A stretch of 64,000 nt of DNA from Shewanella corallii (GTDB lineage: Bacteria > Pseudomonadota > Gammaproteobacteria > Enterobacterales > Shewanellaceae), in assembly GCF_023349125.1 (NCBI RefSeq), contig NZ_JAKIKT010000006.1, positions 62,001 through 126,000 of the forward strand, read 5' to 3'. A program made the translations under genes and the position numbers. Positions 19,155-29,690 of the stretch are shown piece after piece. The notes beneath the pieces were generated by a model that did not search any database, had not been told where the DNA came from, and was given only the letters and a program-made list of their open reading frames with translations. The stretch's first letter is position 1, and every line of letters starts with the position of its first letter.

Positions 19155-19880
19155 CTATACTTTCCTGTCCAAATAATCCAGATACTCTTGCGGAACACCA
19201 CAGAAAATAACTTCACTTTTATCGATCAGGTGATAGTGAATCTGTTTCCCTTCTTTGATTAGATAATTGTAGAGGGGAGCGATATAGAGCTCCTGCTTTT
19301 GCCACTCAGATGCCGGGCGTTCTGCCTCAAGTTGAAAAATACGCTTGAAGTCTCCGGCGCTTTTAAAGTGATATAAGCCGGTGCTGCAAAGATCTGATAT
19401 GGGGTTTTTCTCCGCGGTTTCAATAACCCGGGTGCTCTCAGCAGACTCTGGTTTAGCGTATGACCAATTACTGCCTTCCCCCCTGAACACTTCCAGATAA
19501 CCGTCACTTTGGCTGACTATTTGCGGCAACACAAAGTCGGGTCTGAAGGTATCTATATTGAAAATTGTCAGTGGGGTGTCATCTGTTACGTTATCGAGGC
19601 CTAGAAATACCGTCTCAGCCTGTCCTCGGGTCTCGTCGTTAAGTATGACGATATCGAATGATTTGATACCTAAACGCTGGCAACGCGTTTTAACGAACTC
19701 TGGGGTCTGGAATACATCTCTGACAATAAACAGGAAAGGGACGGAGTCGAAGTAGGCTTTAAAGCTCAGTAGCGCATGGTCAAATAAAGGCATGCCGTGT
19801 GCAGGGAGCATGTATTTGGGTTTGTCATACCCGGCTTTGAAAAAGCGCGAGCTGAGGCCCGCCATAGGGATTACTATCAT
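19155..19880 (-). CDS. sugar nucleotidyltransferase-like protein, surface polysaccharide
   Basis: The 241-residue single-domain protein has the nucleotidyltransferase signature MIVIPMAGLSSRF...DKPKYMLP at residues 1-26 (glycine-rich loop and K-P-K). It also has the metal-binding FNIDTF acidic motif near residue 109. Such proteins activate a sugar-phosphate or alditol-phosphate as an NDP or CDP derivative; the substrate cannot be deduced. It lies two bases after the bifunctional kinase/transferase gene, in a tight operon. Confidence 0.78.
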   Translation of the reverse strand: MIVIPMAGLSSRFFKAGYDKPKYMLPAHGMPLFDHALLSFKAYFDSVPFLFIVRDVFQTPEFVKTRCQRLGIKSFDIVILNDETRGQAETVFLGLDNVTDDTPLTIFNIDTFRPDFVLPQIVSQSDGYLEVFRGEGSNWSYAKPESAESTRVIETAEKNPISDLCSTGLYHFKSAGDFKRIFQLEAERPASEWQKQELYIAPLYNYLIKEGKQIHYHLIDKSEVIFCGVPQEYLDYLDRKV

Positions 19881-19882
19881 TA

Positions 19883-21460
19883 TTATTTTTCCGACAGTGT
19901 TTTAATCTTGTCATACAAGCGGTAGGCGTTACCGATAAAGCCAAGTTGCCTGTCAGGGCGGTCGCAGTGCAACGGCAACATGGAAATGAACAGCTGAATT
20001 TGCATGGCACAGAGTTGGATTTCATTGATATCAAAATGACAGCGCATCTGCTCAACAAAGTCGGCCATAATCTGCTCTCTGCGCTCGGTTACCGCGATAT
20101 CGAAGTGCAGGGCATTTTCTTTGTATTCCGCTCTGAAGTAGCCAGCAATGATGGAGTCATAAAGCCCTATAACCGAGTGGGCCAGCTTGGCGACATCATA
20201 GAGAGTATTGCCATGAATACATTGTTGGTTACGGGCGTTGATCCCTCTGGGGTCAATGACCTTGATGCTGCAGGTTCTGAAGTCATACAGGATATTGCTG
20301 AAGCAAAAATCGCCGTGCAGTACATTCATCTGATTATTATCCACTGGTAGATATGCAAGGCTGCCTTCAGCCAGCTCAACAAGGCTGGGTTTAGGGGTGT
20401 CGTTTACTATAAGTGGTTGTTGAACATCGAATTGAGACTGCAGCGCGAATTCCTTTAGCCGGTCTTGAGTTTTACCCGCGAACAGCTCGTGAAATGACGC
20501 TTGTGGTTCAGTTTTGTAGCTGGCAGCATCCTGAAGAAACTGGCAACAGGCTTTGAGTATTTTCTTCCAGGCAAATGCTGGTAGTTGGCTGAATACATAG
20601 AGCTCGTTTAATGCTGTCAGATGCAGATACTCAATGCTATAACCAAAATGGCTGCTGGTTTCCTCGGTAGCGAGCAATTGCGGTGTATAGATGCGCAGAG
20701 GGCCGGGGATAGACTGATACCAGTTAGCCTCTGCCGCAAGCTTGAACTTCTTTTGACTTGATTTAGTGACAACATGTCCAGCAATAGCCATCTCATTGAA
20801 GGCTCTCTGTGTTGTCATGCGGGTTTTGGACTGGTAATAGGTTTGGCTATGACCAAAGTCATACCACTTATCAAACTGACAGGGGGTCAGCCCTTTATCT
20901 CTGATGTAACCGTTCAACCCGTCAATAAAGTCCCAACCAGCAGTAATAATATGTCGTATTAATGTTTTGGGCGCTGAAAAACTGAAGAAACCGTTAACAA
21001 TGAGTTCGCTTTGTGATGGAAGTTCAGCTTGGTACTTATTCAATAAGCCTGTTTCAGCATCATATTCAGCCCAGTCATAATTATCTTCTACCTGGCTTAA
21101 ACCGATCAGGTCTGTATCAGTGGGAAGCTCGTTGAAGAGAGTATCACCATGCAAAATATGAAGTGGTTTTTTGGGGTCAAACTCAATCAGGTTTAACGCG
21201 AAGACTACTGATTCTCCAAGGCTGAGGCGGGTTGGCAGATACAGGATTTCGACCCCTTTTTCTGCCAGTGTTTTGCTGTCATATGGTCCAGGGCAGAAGC
21301 CTTCCGGGAGCGTGAGTAGAATTCTCTTGCCACTGGGGATTAACGCCAGTTGATGGTGAAACAGGCGCTTATTCCCCACCGGGAGGAAACTTGGGGGGAG
21401 GGGACCAAACTCTGACTGGAGCTCGGAGTCGATAAAGGCTGCTGAGGTGATCAAATACAT
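19883..21460 (-). CDS. bifunctional nucleotidyltransferase-like / aminoglycoside-phosphotransferase-like kinase
   Basis: The 525-residue protein looks like a fusion. Residues 1 to about 230 resemble a sugar nucleotidyltransferase (SFLPVGNKRLFHHQL loop, LHILHGDTLF acidic motif, DFGHSQTYYQSK). Residues about 270-525 resemble a choline/aminoglycoside kinase, with the catalytic loop VLHGDFCFSNILYD near 400 and metal-binding KVIDPRG about 15 residues later. The two activities would phosphorylate and activate one substrate, as LicA and LicC do for choline. The actual substrate is unknown. The N-terminal loop lacks the usual GxGxR, so the transferase half could be non-catalytic. Its start overlaps the HAD gene by 10 bases. 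Confidence 0.72.
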   Translation of the reverse strand: MYLITSAAFIDSELQSEFGPLPPSFLPVGNKRLFHHQLALIPSGKRILLTLPEGFCPGPYDSKTLAEKGVEILYLPTRLSLGESVVFALNLIEFDPKKPLHILHGDTLFNELPTDTDLIGLSQVEDNYDWAEYDAETGLLNKYQAELPSQSELIVNGFFSFSAPKTLIRHIITAGWDFIDGLNGYIRDKGLTPCQFDKWYDFGHSQTYYQSKTRMTTQRAFNEMAIAGHVVTKSSQKKFKLAAEANWYQSIPGPLRIYTPQLLATEETSSHFGYSIEYLHLTALNELYVFSQLPAFAWKKILKACCQFLQDAASYKTEPQASFHELFAGKTQDRLKEFALQSQFDVQQPLIVNDTPKPSLVELAEGSLAYLPVDNNQMNVLHGDFCFSNILYDFRTCSIKVIDPRGINARNQQCIHGNTLYDVAKLAHSVIGLYDSIIAGYFRAEYKENALHFDIAVTERREQIMADFVEQMRCHFDINEIQLCAMQIQLFISMLPLHCDRPDRQLGFIGNAYRLYDKIKTLSEK

Positions 21461-21831
21461 ACTTTATCTTCGACAATCAGTTGCTCTATTTGTTCCTGAG
21501 TAAGGCGGGCAAACTCTGCAGGTCGAACTGCCCTGTCATCGATATAAAAGCCTTCATGACCGCACCAAGGTTTACCTACCAGGATTTCATCATAGGGTAC
21601 CTGATGCTTATCCAGCCATGCTGTGATCACTGGCAGCGTATGGATATTAATCTTGCCGACGTTTCCTTCGTATGTTCGCATGTTACGGGCTGTTGAAATC
21701 ACAATCTCAAAGCCCTGTTGCTGGTATTCCCGCAGTTTGGCGATTACATCCAAACGCGGGGATACTTCACTATAATTGCTGGTGTCTGCCTGGGTTAGCG
21801 TACCGTCTAAATCAACTATTAAGCGTTTCAT
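21451..21831 (-). CDS. small HAD-superfamily phosphatase, polysaccharide-associated
   Basis: The 126-residue protein is a minimal HAD hydrolase with motif I DLDGTLT (7-13), a motif II threonine in VISTARN and motif IV FYIDDRAV. It lacks a cap domain, so it probably removes phosphate from a small sugar phosphate or a polymer end. Proteins of this size accompany capsule and LPS nucleotidyltransferases in several bacteria. It overlaps the following gene by 10 bases, suggesting coupled translation. Confidence 0.8.
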   Translation of the reverse strand: MKRLIVDLDGTLTQADTSNYSEVSPRLDVIAKLREYQQQGFEIVISTARNMRTYEGNVGKINIHTLPVITAWLDKHQVPYDEILVGKPWCGHEGFYIDDRAVRPAEFARLTQEQIEQLIVEDKVCI

Positions 21832-21860
21832 CTATCTTGCCGCAGCTGAAGAAAGCTTAA

Positions 21861-23072
21861 CTATACTTGCTGCTCCTGCAGAGAACCAGTTTCATCATCG
21901 ACAGAAGCCATATGGTCAGCATTTGCGCAATGCTTCAGTTCATCAGTCATATCCGCTTTGAACTTATCCAGACTATGAACCCGTTTGATATAGTTCACCG
22001 CAGATTCAGCAAGTTGCTGCCGCAAATAATCATCGGTCATCAGTTTCTCGATACCGTCGATAAACAGAGGCAGTTTATCGAAGCCATCGCCCAACACTTT
22101 TCCAGTGTAAACTCCGAATTTCTCAGTCAGTTCGTCAGGGTTTTGGCAACTCACCAACAGGGTGCCGTATGCCATAGCTTCAAGGAAAGACACAGGTAAG
22201 GCTTCATGAATGGAGGTATTGACCAAGACCTTGGCATCTCTAATCAATTGATTCTTCCGCTCACCTTCTACATGCCCAACAAAATGCAGATTGGGTATCT
22301 CCATGTAGGGAGCCATTACGGCATTGTTTTCATCTGCCTGGCGATGCGCCTGACCCAGCATATAGAATTCGTATTGAGGCATCGCTTTGGCTATCTCAGC
22401 AAATAACCAACCACGCTTTACTGATTCAATGCGACCGAGGAAAATCACGCTGTTTTGCTTCTGATAAGTTTCTACATCAAAGCTGTAATCAATCTCGATT
22501 GGGTTCGGCAAATACCGAATCGGTGTATTTATGGGTAAGCGGTACAAATCTTTGGCTTTCTGATCCAAAAATTTTGCCTGACTGATAAAATGTAAATTGC
22601 CTGTTTTATTGTATTCATGCACAAAATCATAAACTTCAGCATCCCAGTAGCTGTGCTCTGGAAACAGTTTTACTGTCTCAATTTCATCCCACTCATAAAC
22701 GGGCCGAGGGTCCTGGATCCACAGCAATAGCTTTTTATCTTTCCCCGGAGCTTTGCTGAATATGCGATAGGAGTGTGTGGTCAATTCGATGGAAAGAAAC
22801 ACGTCGTATTTTTTTTGTCTCAAAAACAGGCTGTTAATCAGGTCGAATGCTCTTGCTGCCAGCTTGTAGACCTTGATGCCATCGATCATGTGGCACTTTG
22901 GGAAAAGTCGTACCTTACCGCAGTCTTTTTTAAGCAGTACTTCTACTTCGACATCTTTGCCTGGCAAGTGTTTGGCCACCAGATTTCTGGCCAGAAAGCC
23001 ATAGCCACCAAATTTGGTTTTTGCACCACCAAAATATTCATCAACCAACAGCGCTACGCGGATTTTTGACAC
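21861..23072 (-). CDS. glycosyltransferase family 4, surface polysaccharide
   Basis: The roughly 403-residue GT-B enzyme has an N-terminal KIRVALLVDEYFGGAKTKFGGYG segment. Its C-terminal GT4 domain has NSVIFLGRIESVKRG and the HEALPVSFLEAMAYGTLLVS signature. It is the first gene of the reverse operon. The frame opens at GTG 23081; a second GTG at 23072 sits five bases after AGGGTGG, so I prefer it. Its donor sugar is unknown. Confidence 0.82.
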   Translation of the reverse strand: MSKIRVALLVDEYFGGAKTKFGGYGFLARNLVAKHLPGKDVEVEVLLKKDCGKVRLFPKCHMIDGIKVYKLAARAFDLINSLFLRQKKYDVFLSIELTTHSYRIFSKAPGKDKKLLLWIQDPRPVYEWDEIETVKLFPEHSYWDAEVYDFVHEYNKTGNLHFISQAKFLDQKAKDLYRLPINTPIRYLPNPIEIDYSFDVETYQKQNSVIFLGRIESVKRGWLFAEIAKAMPQYEFYMLGQAHRQADENNAVMAPYMEIPNLHFVGHVEGERKNQLIRDAKVLVNTSIHEALPVSFLEAMAYGTLLVSCQNPDELTEKFGVYTGKVLGDGFDKLPLFIDGIEKLMTDDYLRQQLAESAVNYIKRVHSLDKFKADMTDELKHCANADHMASVDDETGSLQEQQV

Positions 23073-23924
<852 letters not shown>

Positions 23925-23940
23925 CAGGAAGTAATAAAAC

Positions 23941-25455
23941 GTGAAAAAGATACTGAAGGCTGCTGCAGTCGCCTCTGGATTTATGGCAGTGCCTGCTTGG
24001 TCTGCTCCATGGGTTGATACTTCCGATATTTATCTGCGTGCTGATATTCAAGCCTTGGCTGATGCTGGTGTAATTACCGTGCCGGTTAATACCTTTCCCT
24101 TGATGTGGTCAGGCATAGGAAAAGATTTGGAAAAAGTCGAACCCTCCATGCTGTCGCCTGCACTGATGGAAACCTTTGCGCGGGTTAACTTCTATTATCG
24201 CAATGCCATTGATAATCGTGGTCCTGCGAGTATCAAAGCTGGTTTCGCCAGCGATCCGGCCCGATTCCAACACTTTGGCTCAGACTATCGAGAGCAAGGT
24301 GAGCTCAAAGCGTCATATGATTACGTGGGCGAGCGCTTCGCTTTTAAGGTTTCTGGTTCAGCCAACTATATGTCTGACGAAGAGAAAGCCTTGCGTCCGG
24401 GAGAAGAAGAGGTTCGACTGGATGACTCTTACGTGTCTATGGTGCTGGGTAATTGGGTGTTTACGGCCGGAACAGTATCTCAATGGTGGGGACCTGGCTT
24501 CGATACCGGGTTAATTAAGAGCAGCAATGCCAGGCCAATGCCGACAGTTATGGTCAGCCGGAATGATGCCCATGGCTTTGAAACTCCGTGGCTGTCCTGG
24601 ATTGGTCCCTGGACGCTGACTTCAGGTGTGAGCCTGATGGAGAAAGAGCGTGCTGTACCCGATGCATTGCTCTGGAGTATGCGTGGAACTGTGCGCCCGC
24701 TGCAACAGCTGGAAATTGGGGTTTCCTGGACTATGCAATTTTGCGGCGAAGGTCAGGATTGTAGCTTGTCCAGTTGGTGGGATGCGATTTCCGGAGGTGG
24801 AGAGTGCGCCAACGGTGACGAAAACTGCGATCCAGCCCTTAATACCCGTTTAGGTAATCAGATGGCGGGTTTTGATATCCGCTATAGCGATACCTTCTGG
24901 GAAGTTCCGGTTGGCCTGTATCTAGAGAAGACCTGTGAAGACTCGAGTGGACCCAGCCCTCTGGATTTGGCGGACTGTGGTTACCTTTATGGTGCAGATA
25001 CACGTTTTGGTGGTAAGGAGCAGCAGTACAAACTGTTCTTTGAATACACAGACACTTTGCGAGCCTGTGGCGAGGATCAGAATGCGTTTAACTGCTTCTA
25101 TGAGCACAGTATTTATCAAAGCGGCAGCCGCTACTATGGTCGCTCACTGGGCTCGACCTATGATTCAGACTCCCACGTCTATGTAATGGGCTTGATTGGC
25201 CAGTATCAGAACAGCCATGGTCTCAAGGCATTTGTACGTTACGCCCAGCTGAACAAGGATGGCAAGAATCCTGGTTCGGAGTGGGCTCCCAAGCGTCCCA
25301 AGGAGGACCTCTTGATGCTGGAGATGAGCTATCGCATGCCACTCTGGTATGGCATGGTCAGCCTGGGTGGAACTGTATCCAACTCAGAATTTGAAGAGAC
25401 TGATAGCTCAGATACCAACGCCACTGTGTTTGGCACCTATGAGTATAGGTTCTGA
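23941..25455 (+). CDS. Wzi-like outer-membrane capsule assembly protein
   Basis: The 504-residue protein starts at GTG and carries a signal peptide ending near PAWSA. The rest looks like a large beta-barrel that ends in aromatic FGTYEYRF, as outer-membrane proteins do. The motif GTVSQWWGPGFDTGLIKSSNARPMP is characteristic of the Wzi family, which anchors capsule or surface polysaccharide at the outer membrane. Three cysteine-rich loops (around FCGEGQDC, GECANGDENCDP and RACGEDQNAFNC) suggest extracellular disulfides. It is probably co-transcribed with coaD and ends at a perfect terminator. Confidence 0.82.
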   Translation: MKKILKAAAVASGFMAVPAWSAPWVDTSDIYLRADIQALADAGVITVPVNTFPLMWSGIGKDLEKVEPSMLSPALMETFARVNFYYRNAIDNRGPASIKAGFASDPARFQHFGSDYREQGELKASYDYVGERFAFKVSGSANYMSDEEKALRPGEEEVRLDDSYVSMVLGNWVFTAGTVSQWWGPGFDTGLIKSSNARPMPTVMVSRNDAHGFETPWLSWIGPWTLTSGVSLMEKERAVPDALLWSMRGTVRPLQQLEIGVSWTMQFCGEGQDCSLSSWWDAISGGGECANGDENCDPALNTRLGNQMAGFDIRYSDTFWEVPVGLYLEKTCEDSSGPSPLDLADCGYLYGADTRFGGKEQQYKLFFEYTDTLRACGEDQNAFNCFYEHSIYQSGSRYYGRSLGSTYDSDSHVYVMGLIGQYQNSHGLKAFVRYAQLNKDGKNPGSEWAPKRPKEDLLMLEMSYRMPLWYGMVSLGGTVSNSEFEETDSSDTNATVFGTYEYRF

Positions 25456-25477
25456 CAATAAATAACTTCATATTGAC

Positions 25478-25499
25478 AAAGGCGCCCCCGGGCGCCTTT
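25478..25499. terminator. bidirectional terminator between the Wzi-like gene and mutM
   Basis: A perfect 10-bp stem AAAGGCGCCC/GGGCGCCTTT with a 2-nt centre lies between convergent genes. The T tracts are short (TTTACTTT on the plus strand). Confidence 0.7.
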
Positions 25500-25522
25500 A
25501 CTTTATCTGCTGAGCGGGTCAA

Positions 25523-26338
25523 TCAGCGCTTCTGGCAAACCGGGCAAAACACAGTGGCTCGCTGACCCAGCTTAATCTCTTTCAGCATGCCGCCACATTC
25601 AGTGCAGGTTTGGCCGCCTCTGCCGTAAACATGCAGCTTTTGGGCAAAGTAGCCGGGTTTGCCATCGGCGTTGGTAAAGTCCTTCAGCGTGGTGCCGCCC
25701 TGTTTGATGGCATGGGCCAGCACCCGTTTTACTTCGTCCACCAGGAGTGACAGGCGCTTCTTGCTGATGTTACCTGCCTTGGCTTCGGGATGGATCCCGG
25801 CAGCGAACAGGGCCTCATTGGCGTAGATATTGCCGACACCAACCACAATATGGTTGTCCATCAGTGCCAGTTTGATCGCTTTTTGCTTACCCTTTAACGC
25901 CTCATTAAGGTAGTCGACATCAAAGGCATCTGACAGCGGCTCTGGCCCAAGTTTCTGCAGCAGTGGATGCACCTCTTCCGGCAGTTCACACCAGAGCCAG
26001 GCACCAAACCGGCGGGGATCATTAAGACGAAGAGCCCGGCCATTCTCCAATACCAGATCGATATGGTCGTGCTTTGCTGCGGGGGTGGAGGCTGGAACAA
26101 TTCGCAAGCTGCCTGACATGCCCAGATGCACGATTGTGGTACCGGCGTCGGTATCTATCAGCAGATACTTGGCGCGTCGACGCACGCTGCGAATCGTCTG
26201 ACCGACAATATTGGCCGCAATATCCGGTACCGGCCAACGCAGAGAGGCATTACGAACAATCAGATCGGTAACCTTGTGGTCCACCAGGTAGGGGGCGACA
26301 CCCTGACGGGTGACTTCAACTTCAGGTAGTTCTGGCAT
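25523..26338 (-). CDS. mutM: formamidopyrimidine-DNA glycosylase (Fpg)
   Basis: MutM excises 8-oxoguanine and formamidopyrimidines and nicks the abasic site. In its 271 residues the catalytic N-terminal proline follows the initiator methionine (MPELPEVEV), with Glu3 and a conserved lysine in [10 protein letters not shown]-terminal zinc finger CTECGG...CPVCQ is intact, and the H2TH region [17 protein letters not shown] is present. A small membrane-anchored protein gene lies upstream on the same strand with a 41-bp gap. Confidence 0.96.
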   Translation of the reverse strand: MPELPEVEVTRQGVAPYLVDHKVTDLIVRNASLRWPVPDIAANIVGQTIRSVRRRAKYLLIDTDAGTTIVHLGMSGSLRIVPASTPAAKHDHIDLVLENGRALRLNDPRRFGAWLWCELPEEVHPLLQKLGPEPLSDAFDVDYLNEALKGKQKAIKLALMDNHIVVGVGNIYANEALFAAGIHPEAKAGNISKKRLSLLVDEVKRVLAHAIKQGGTTLKDFTNADGKPGYFAQKLHVYGRGGQTCTECGGMLKEIKLGQRATVFCPVCQKR

Positions 26339-26379
26339 TTCTTCTCCATCTCAGCAGCAGATTTGCCCTGGCGCTGAAC

Positions 26380-26829
26380 TCAGCTGCCGGCTCGAATAAT
26401 AGGTTCAAGATTGTGACGCAGACTGGGGGGGATTTCATACCAGTTGCCGGAGGCCGATTTTAACAGTCCCTGTTCAGGGTAGAACTGCCACACCAGGCCA
26501 TCAGGTGAGGTCGCGACCTGAATCATCAGCTCTTTTGGACTGGAAAACAGCTCGGGTGATTGTGCCAGTGCTGACACTTTAAGTTCCGCCCAGGCTTTGC
26601 TCCACTCGGCACAATTGAGCACCTGGGATGCACACTGCCAACCTGACTCCCCTTTGTTCAACCACTCGCTTTGCATCTGCAATTGGGTTAAAGGCGCATT
26701 GTCGTCAAACAAAGACAGCGCGTCTTCGGGAAGCTGTTTGGTGCGGTTATCCAATATGGTGAGCGTGCCTATCATCATCAGGCAGGCAATAATGATGATG
26801 TTATTCCATTTTCTTCGGCTCATAGCCAT
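26380..26829 (-). CDS. unknown single-pass membrane protein upstream of mutM
   Basis: I do not recognise this 149-residue protein. It has one N-terminal membrane segment (about 9-26, IIIIACLMMIGTLTIL) after a positively charged start, so the rest should face the periplasm. The body contains two cysteines close together (WQCASQVLNCAEW), which may form a disulfide. An alternative ATG two codons in (26823) is equally plausible. It could be co-transcribed with mutM; no functional link is evident. Confidence 0.6.
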   Translation of the reverse strand: MAMSRRKWNNIIIIACLMMIGTLTILDNRTKQLPEDALSLFDDNAPLTQLQMQSEWLNKGESGWQCASQVLNCAEWSKAWAELKVSALAQSPELFSSPKELMIQVATSPDGLVWQFYPEQGLLKSASGNWYEIPPSLRHNLEPIIRAGS

Positions 26830-26899
26830 AAGCGTTTGAAATCCCTGTTCTGCATTGGAATGAGCAAGTGTAACTGGATAACCCGCTCAGATAAAAGCA

Positions 26900-27883
26900 T
26901 CAGCCGCCGGTGACGTTCATAAACCTCAACACCTGAGTGCCATCATGGGTAAAGTGATGCTTCAACGGCTTAAGCTCTATGGCGTCAATAATGGCCTGTT
27001 TCAGCCGGTCGATATCACCCGGGTGCTCACGCACTATCGCCTTGAGATCCACTGAGTGCTCGTTACCGAGACACAGAAGTAATCGACCTTCTACAGTGAC
27101 CCGGACTCTGTTGCATTCATGGCAGAAGTTGTGGCTGTGGGGAGAGATAAAGCCGATATGGCAGTCGCTGTCGGCCATATCATAGTATCGTGCAGGACCG
27201 GCTGTGCGGGCATCGGACAAAGTCAGGGGATATTTGGTCTGGATAATGGCGCGAACATCATCACTGCTGAGGTGACGGCTTTGCTTGCGCTCATCCATCT
27301 CTCCCAGAGGCATCTCCTCAATAAAGGCGATGTTAAGGCTGCGTGAGCGACAAAAATCCACCAGATCCAGTACTTCAGCATCGTTCTGGCCTTTGAGTAC
27401 CACGGCGTTGAGCTTGATACGTTGAAAGCCAGCATCCAGCGCTGCGTCAATGCCGGCAATAACCCGCTCCAGCTTGCCGTTACGGGTGAGAGCTGAAAAA
27501 CGCTCTGCATCCAGAGTATCCAGGCTGATATTGAGGCGGTTGAGGCCAGCTTCCCGCAGTGGTTTCGCCAGCCTGGTCAGACGGGAGCCATTGGTGGTCA
27601 TCGACAGCTCTTTCAGGCCGGGCAGGCTGGAGATCATGCTGACCAGTTGCACACAGTCACTGCGCACCAAAGGTTCACCACCGGTGAGGCGAATCTTCTT
27701 TACGCCAAGCTCGGTAAAGGCCTGAGCGACCCATGCCAGTTCTTCCAGACTCAGCACCTGCTCTTTTGGCAAAAAGCAGGGGTTTTCTCCCATGCAATAT
27801 ACACATCGGAAATCGCACCTGTCGGTAACAGACAGGCGCAGATACTCAACCCGCCTTCCGAAGCGGTCGACCAACTGGCTCAC
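26900..27883 (-). CDS. moaA: GTP 3',8-cyclase, molybdenum cofactor biosynthesis
   Basis: This radical-SAM enzyme carries out the first step of molybdopterin synthesis, converting GTP to 3',8-cyclo-GTP. The 327-residue protein has the radical-SAM cluster motif CDFRCVYC (Cys23, Cys27, Cys30) and a C-terminal second cluster with [10 protein letters not shown] plus a later cysteine. It ends in GG, as active MoaA proteins do. The start is GTG at 27883 after AAGGA, nine bases after the moeA stop. It is the last gene of the cofactor operon; moaC, moaD and moaE are not in the window. Confidence 0.95.
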   Translation of the reverse strand: MSQLVDRFGRRVEYLRLSVTDRCDFRCVYCMGENPCFLPKEQVLSLEELAWVAQAFTELGVKKIRLTGGEPLVRSDCVQLVSMISSLPGLKELSMTTNGSRLTRLAKPLREAGLNRLNISLDTLDAERFSALTRNGKLERVIAGIDAALDAGFQRIKLNAVVLKGQNDAEVLDLVDFCRSRSLNIAFIEEMPLGEMDERKQSRHLSSDDVRAIIQTKYPLTLSDARTAGPARYYDMADSDCHIGFISPHSHNFCHECNRVRVTVEGRLLLCLGNEHSVDLKAIVREHPGDIDRLKQAIIDAIELKPLKHHFTHDGTQVLRFMNVTGG

Positions 27884-27892
27884 ACTGAATCC

Positions 27893-29683
27893 TTACAGCA
27901 GATTGGCAAAAGGTTGAATAAACACCCGCTCACCCGGTGCCACTGAGTCAGCCTCTTCACCGACAATGATCAAGCAATTGCCGTTGACCATTGAGCTGAG
28001 CATGCCAGAGCCCTGAGCACCTGTGGTGGCCACATGCAGCTGACCATCCGCCCCCATATGATAGACACCACGCAGGAACTCGGTACGACCGGTACGACTG
28101 CGCAGTTTCATATCGGCAATGGCCGGGATAAATTGGTTTTGCCATTGGGCTTCACCGGCCAGCTTACGCAGTGCAGGCTGCACAAACTGCAGAAAGGAGA
28201 CCATCACTGCTACAGGGTTGCCCGGCAGTCCGAAGAACAGAGCGTCACCTATCTGACCGAAAGCCAATGGACGTCCCGGACGCATATTAATACGCCAGAA
28301 GTTAATCTTGCCGATACGGGCCAGCACGGTTTTGATAAAGTCGGCGTTGCCCACAGACACGCCACCCGAGCTGATAATCACATCAGCTTTGGTCGAGGCG
28401 TCAGTCAGTGCGGCTTCCAGCGCTTCATCAGAATCTTCAATAATCCCCAGATCGATCACCTCACAGCCCAGACGACGGGCCATGGATTTAATGGTGTAAC
28501 GGTTGGAGTCATAAATGCAGTGCTCAGCCAGTGCTTCACCGGGTTGGGAGACCTCATCTCCGGTGGAGAACACGGCAATCACAGGCTTGCGAACCACAGT
28601 TGCCTGAGCTGTCCCCAAAGAGGCCAGCAGACCTATTTCGGCCGCCCCCAGACGGGTGCCGGTAGCCAGTGCAGTGGCGCCTTTGGCGATATCTTCACCG
28701 GCCAGGCGGATATGCTGACCCTGTTCCAGTTCGCCACTGAAGGTCACTGTGTCACCGGCTTCGGTGGCCAGCTCTCTTGGCTGCACTGTATCAGCACCGG
28801 CAGGCAGGGGAGCACCTGTCATAATGCGAACTACTTCACCCGGCTGCAGAGTACTGGCATAGCCATGACCGGCAAGTACTTCGCCCACCAGTTTGTACTC
28901 AGTGTTTGGTGCCGCCAGCGCGAAGGCGTAGCCGTCCATTGCTGAGTTGGTTTGCTGGGGAACATCAACCGGAGAGATGGCGTCTTTCGCCAGTACCCGA
29001 TTGTCCATCTCATCCAGAGAGACAGTCTCGCTTTCGGTCAGCGGAGATACGCAACTGAGGATATGACCAATGCCCTGAGCGACAGAAGAGGTGTTGTCTG
29101 CATTCAGCTCACAGGCGGGAACAATTGGCATCTCGACAGCTTTAGGCTGCCAGTTTGCGGCGTACTGCTGAACAAAGTCTGCGATTTGCGCAACATTGTT
29201 CAGATCCAGTCGGGTCATTTCAGCCGGCAGCTCAGTATCATCGCAGCAGGCAACGGCAAGGATATTATCGTCATGGGTATGAATAAACGGCTTGCCGTGG
29301 GCGGCGCGGTGCAGCTCAATCTTGGGCAGCTCCAGCTTTTTAAAACCTTCCACCAGAACCATATCCACCTTGTCGGCTTCAATCTGGCTGAGCAGGTGTG
29401 GCAGCTCTGGATCGCCTTCCACGGCATCTTCTGTCATCAATGCCCAGCGCACATGGGAGGCAACCAACATCTGGCGGGCGCCAGCCTTGCGCATTTCGTA
29501 ACTGTCTTTGCCCGGAATATCCACATCAAAGTTGTGGTGAGCATGTTTAATCACAGCCAGTTTGACACCGCGACGATTCAGTTCAGGGATCAGCTGGGTG
29601 AGCAGAGTGGTTTTGCCTGTACCTGAGTAGGCACAAAAGCCCAATACTGGCACTGGTAGTGGATTAGTGAATGGAATACTCAT
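27893..29683 (-). CDS. moeA: fused MobB-MoeA molybdenum cofactor protein
   Basis: The 596-residue product joins two proteins that are separate in E. coli. Residues 1 to about 170 are MobB-like, with P-loop GFCAYSGTGKTTLL (13-26), the GTP-binding partner of MobA. The remainder is MoeA, the molybdopterin molybdenumtransferase, with NSAMDGYAFA, IMTGAPLPAGADTV, FSTGDEV and MRPGRPLAFG...FGLPGNPVAV. An upstream frame to 29767 is open, but GAGGTAAAT before the ATG at 29683 sets the start, seven bases after mobA. The fusion links metal insertion with guanylylation. Confidence 0.93.
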   Translation of the reverse strand: MSIPFTNPLPVPVLGFCAYSGTGKTTLLTQLIPELNRRGVKLAVIKHAHHNFDVDIPGKDSYEMRKAGARQMLVASHVRWALMTEDAVEGDPELPHLLSQIEADKVDMVLVEGFKKLELPKIELHRAAHGKPFIHTHDDNILAVACCDDTELPAEMTRLDLNNVAQIADFVQQYAANWQPKAVEMPIVPACELNADNTSSVAQGIGHILSCVSPLTESETVSLDEMDNRVLAKDAISPVDVPQQTNSAMDGYAFALAAPNTEYKLVGEVLAGHGYASTLQPGEVVRIMTGAPLPAGADTVQPRELATEAGDTVTFSGELEQGQHIRLAGEDIAKGATALATGTRLGAAEIGLLASLGTAQATVVRKPVIAVFSTGDEVSQPGEALAEHCIYDSNRYTIKSMARRLGCEVIDLGIIEDSDEALEAALTDASTKADVIISSGGVSVGNADFIKTVLARIGKINFWRINMRPGRPLAFGQIGDALFFGLPGNPVAVMVSFLQFVQPALRKLAGEAQWQNQFIPAIADMKLRSRTGRTEFLRGVYHMGADGQLHVATTGAQGSGMLSSMVNGNCLIIVGEEADSVAPGERVFIQPFANLL

Positions 29684-29690
29684 ATTTACC

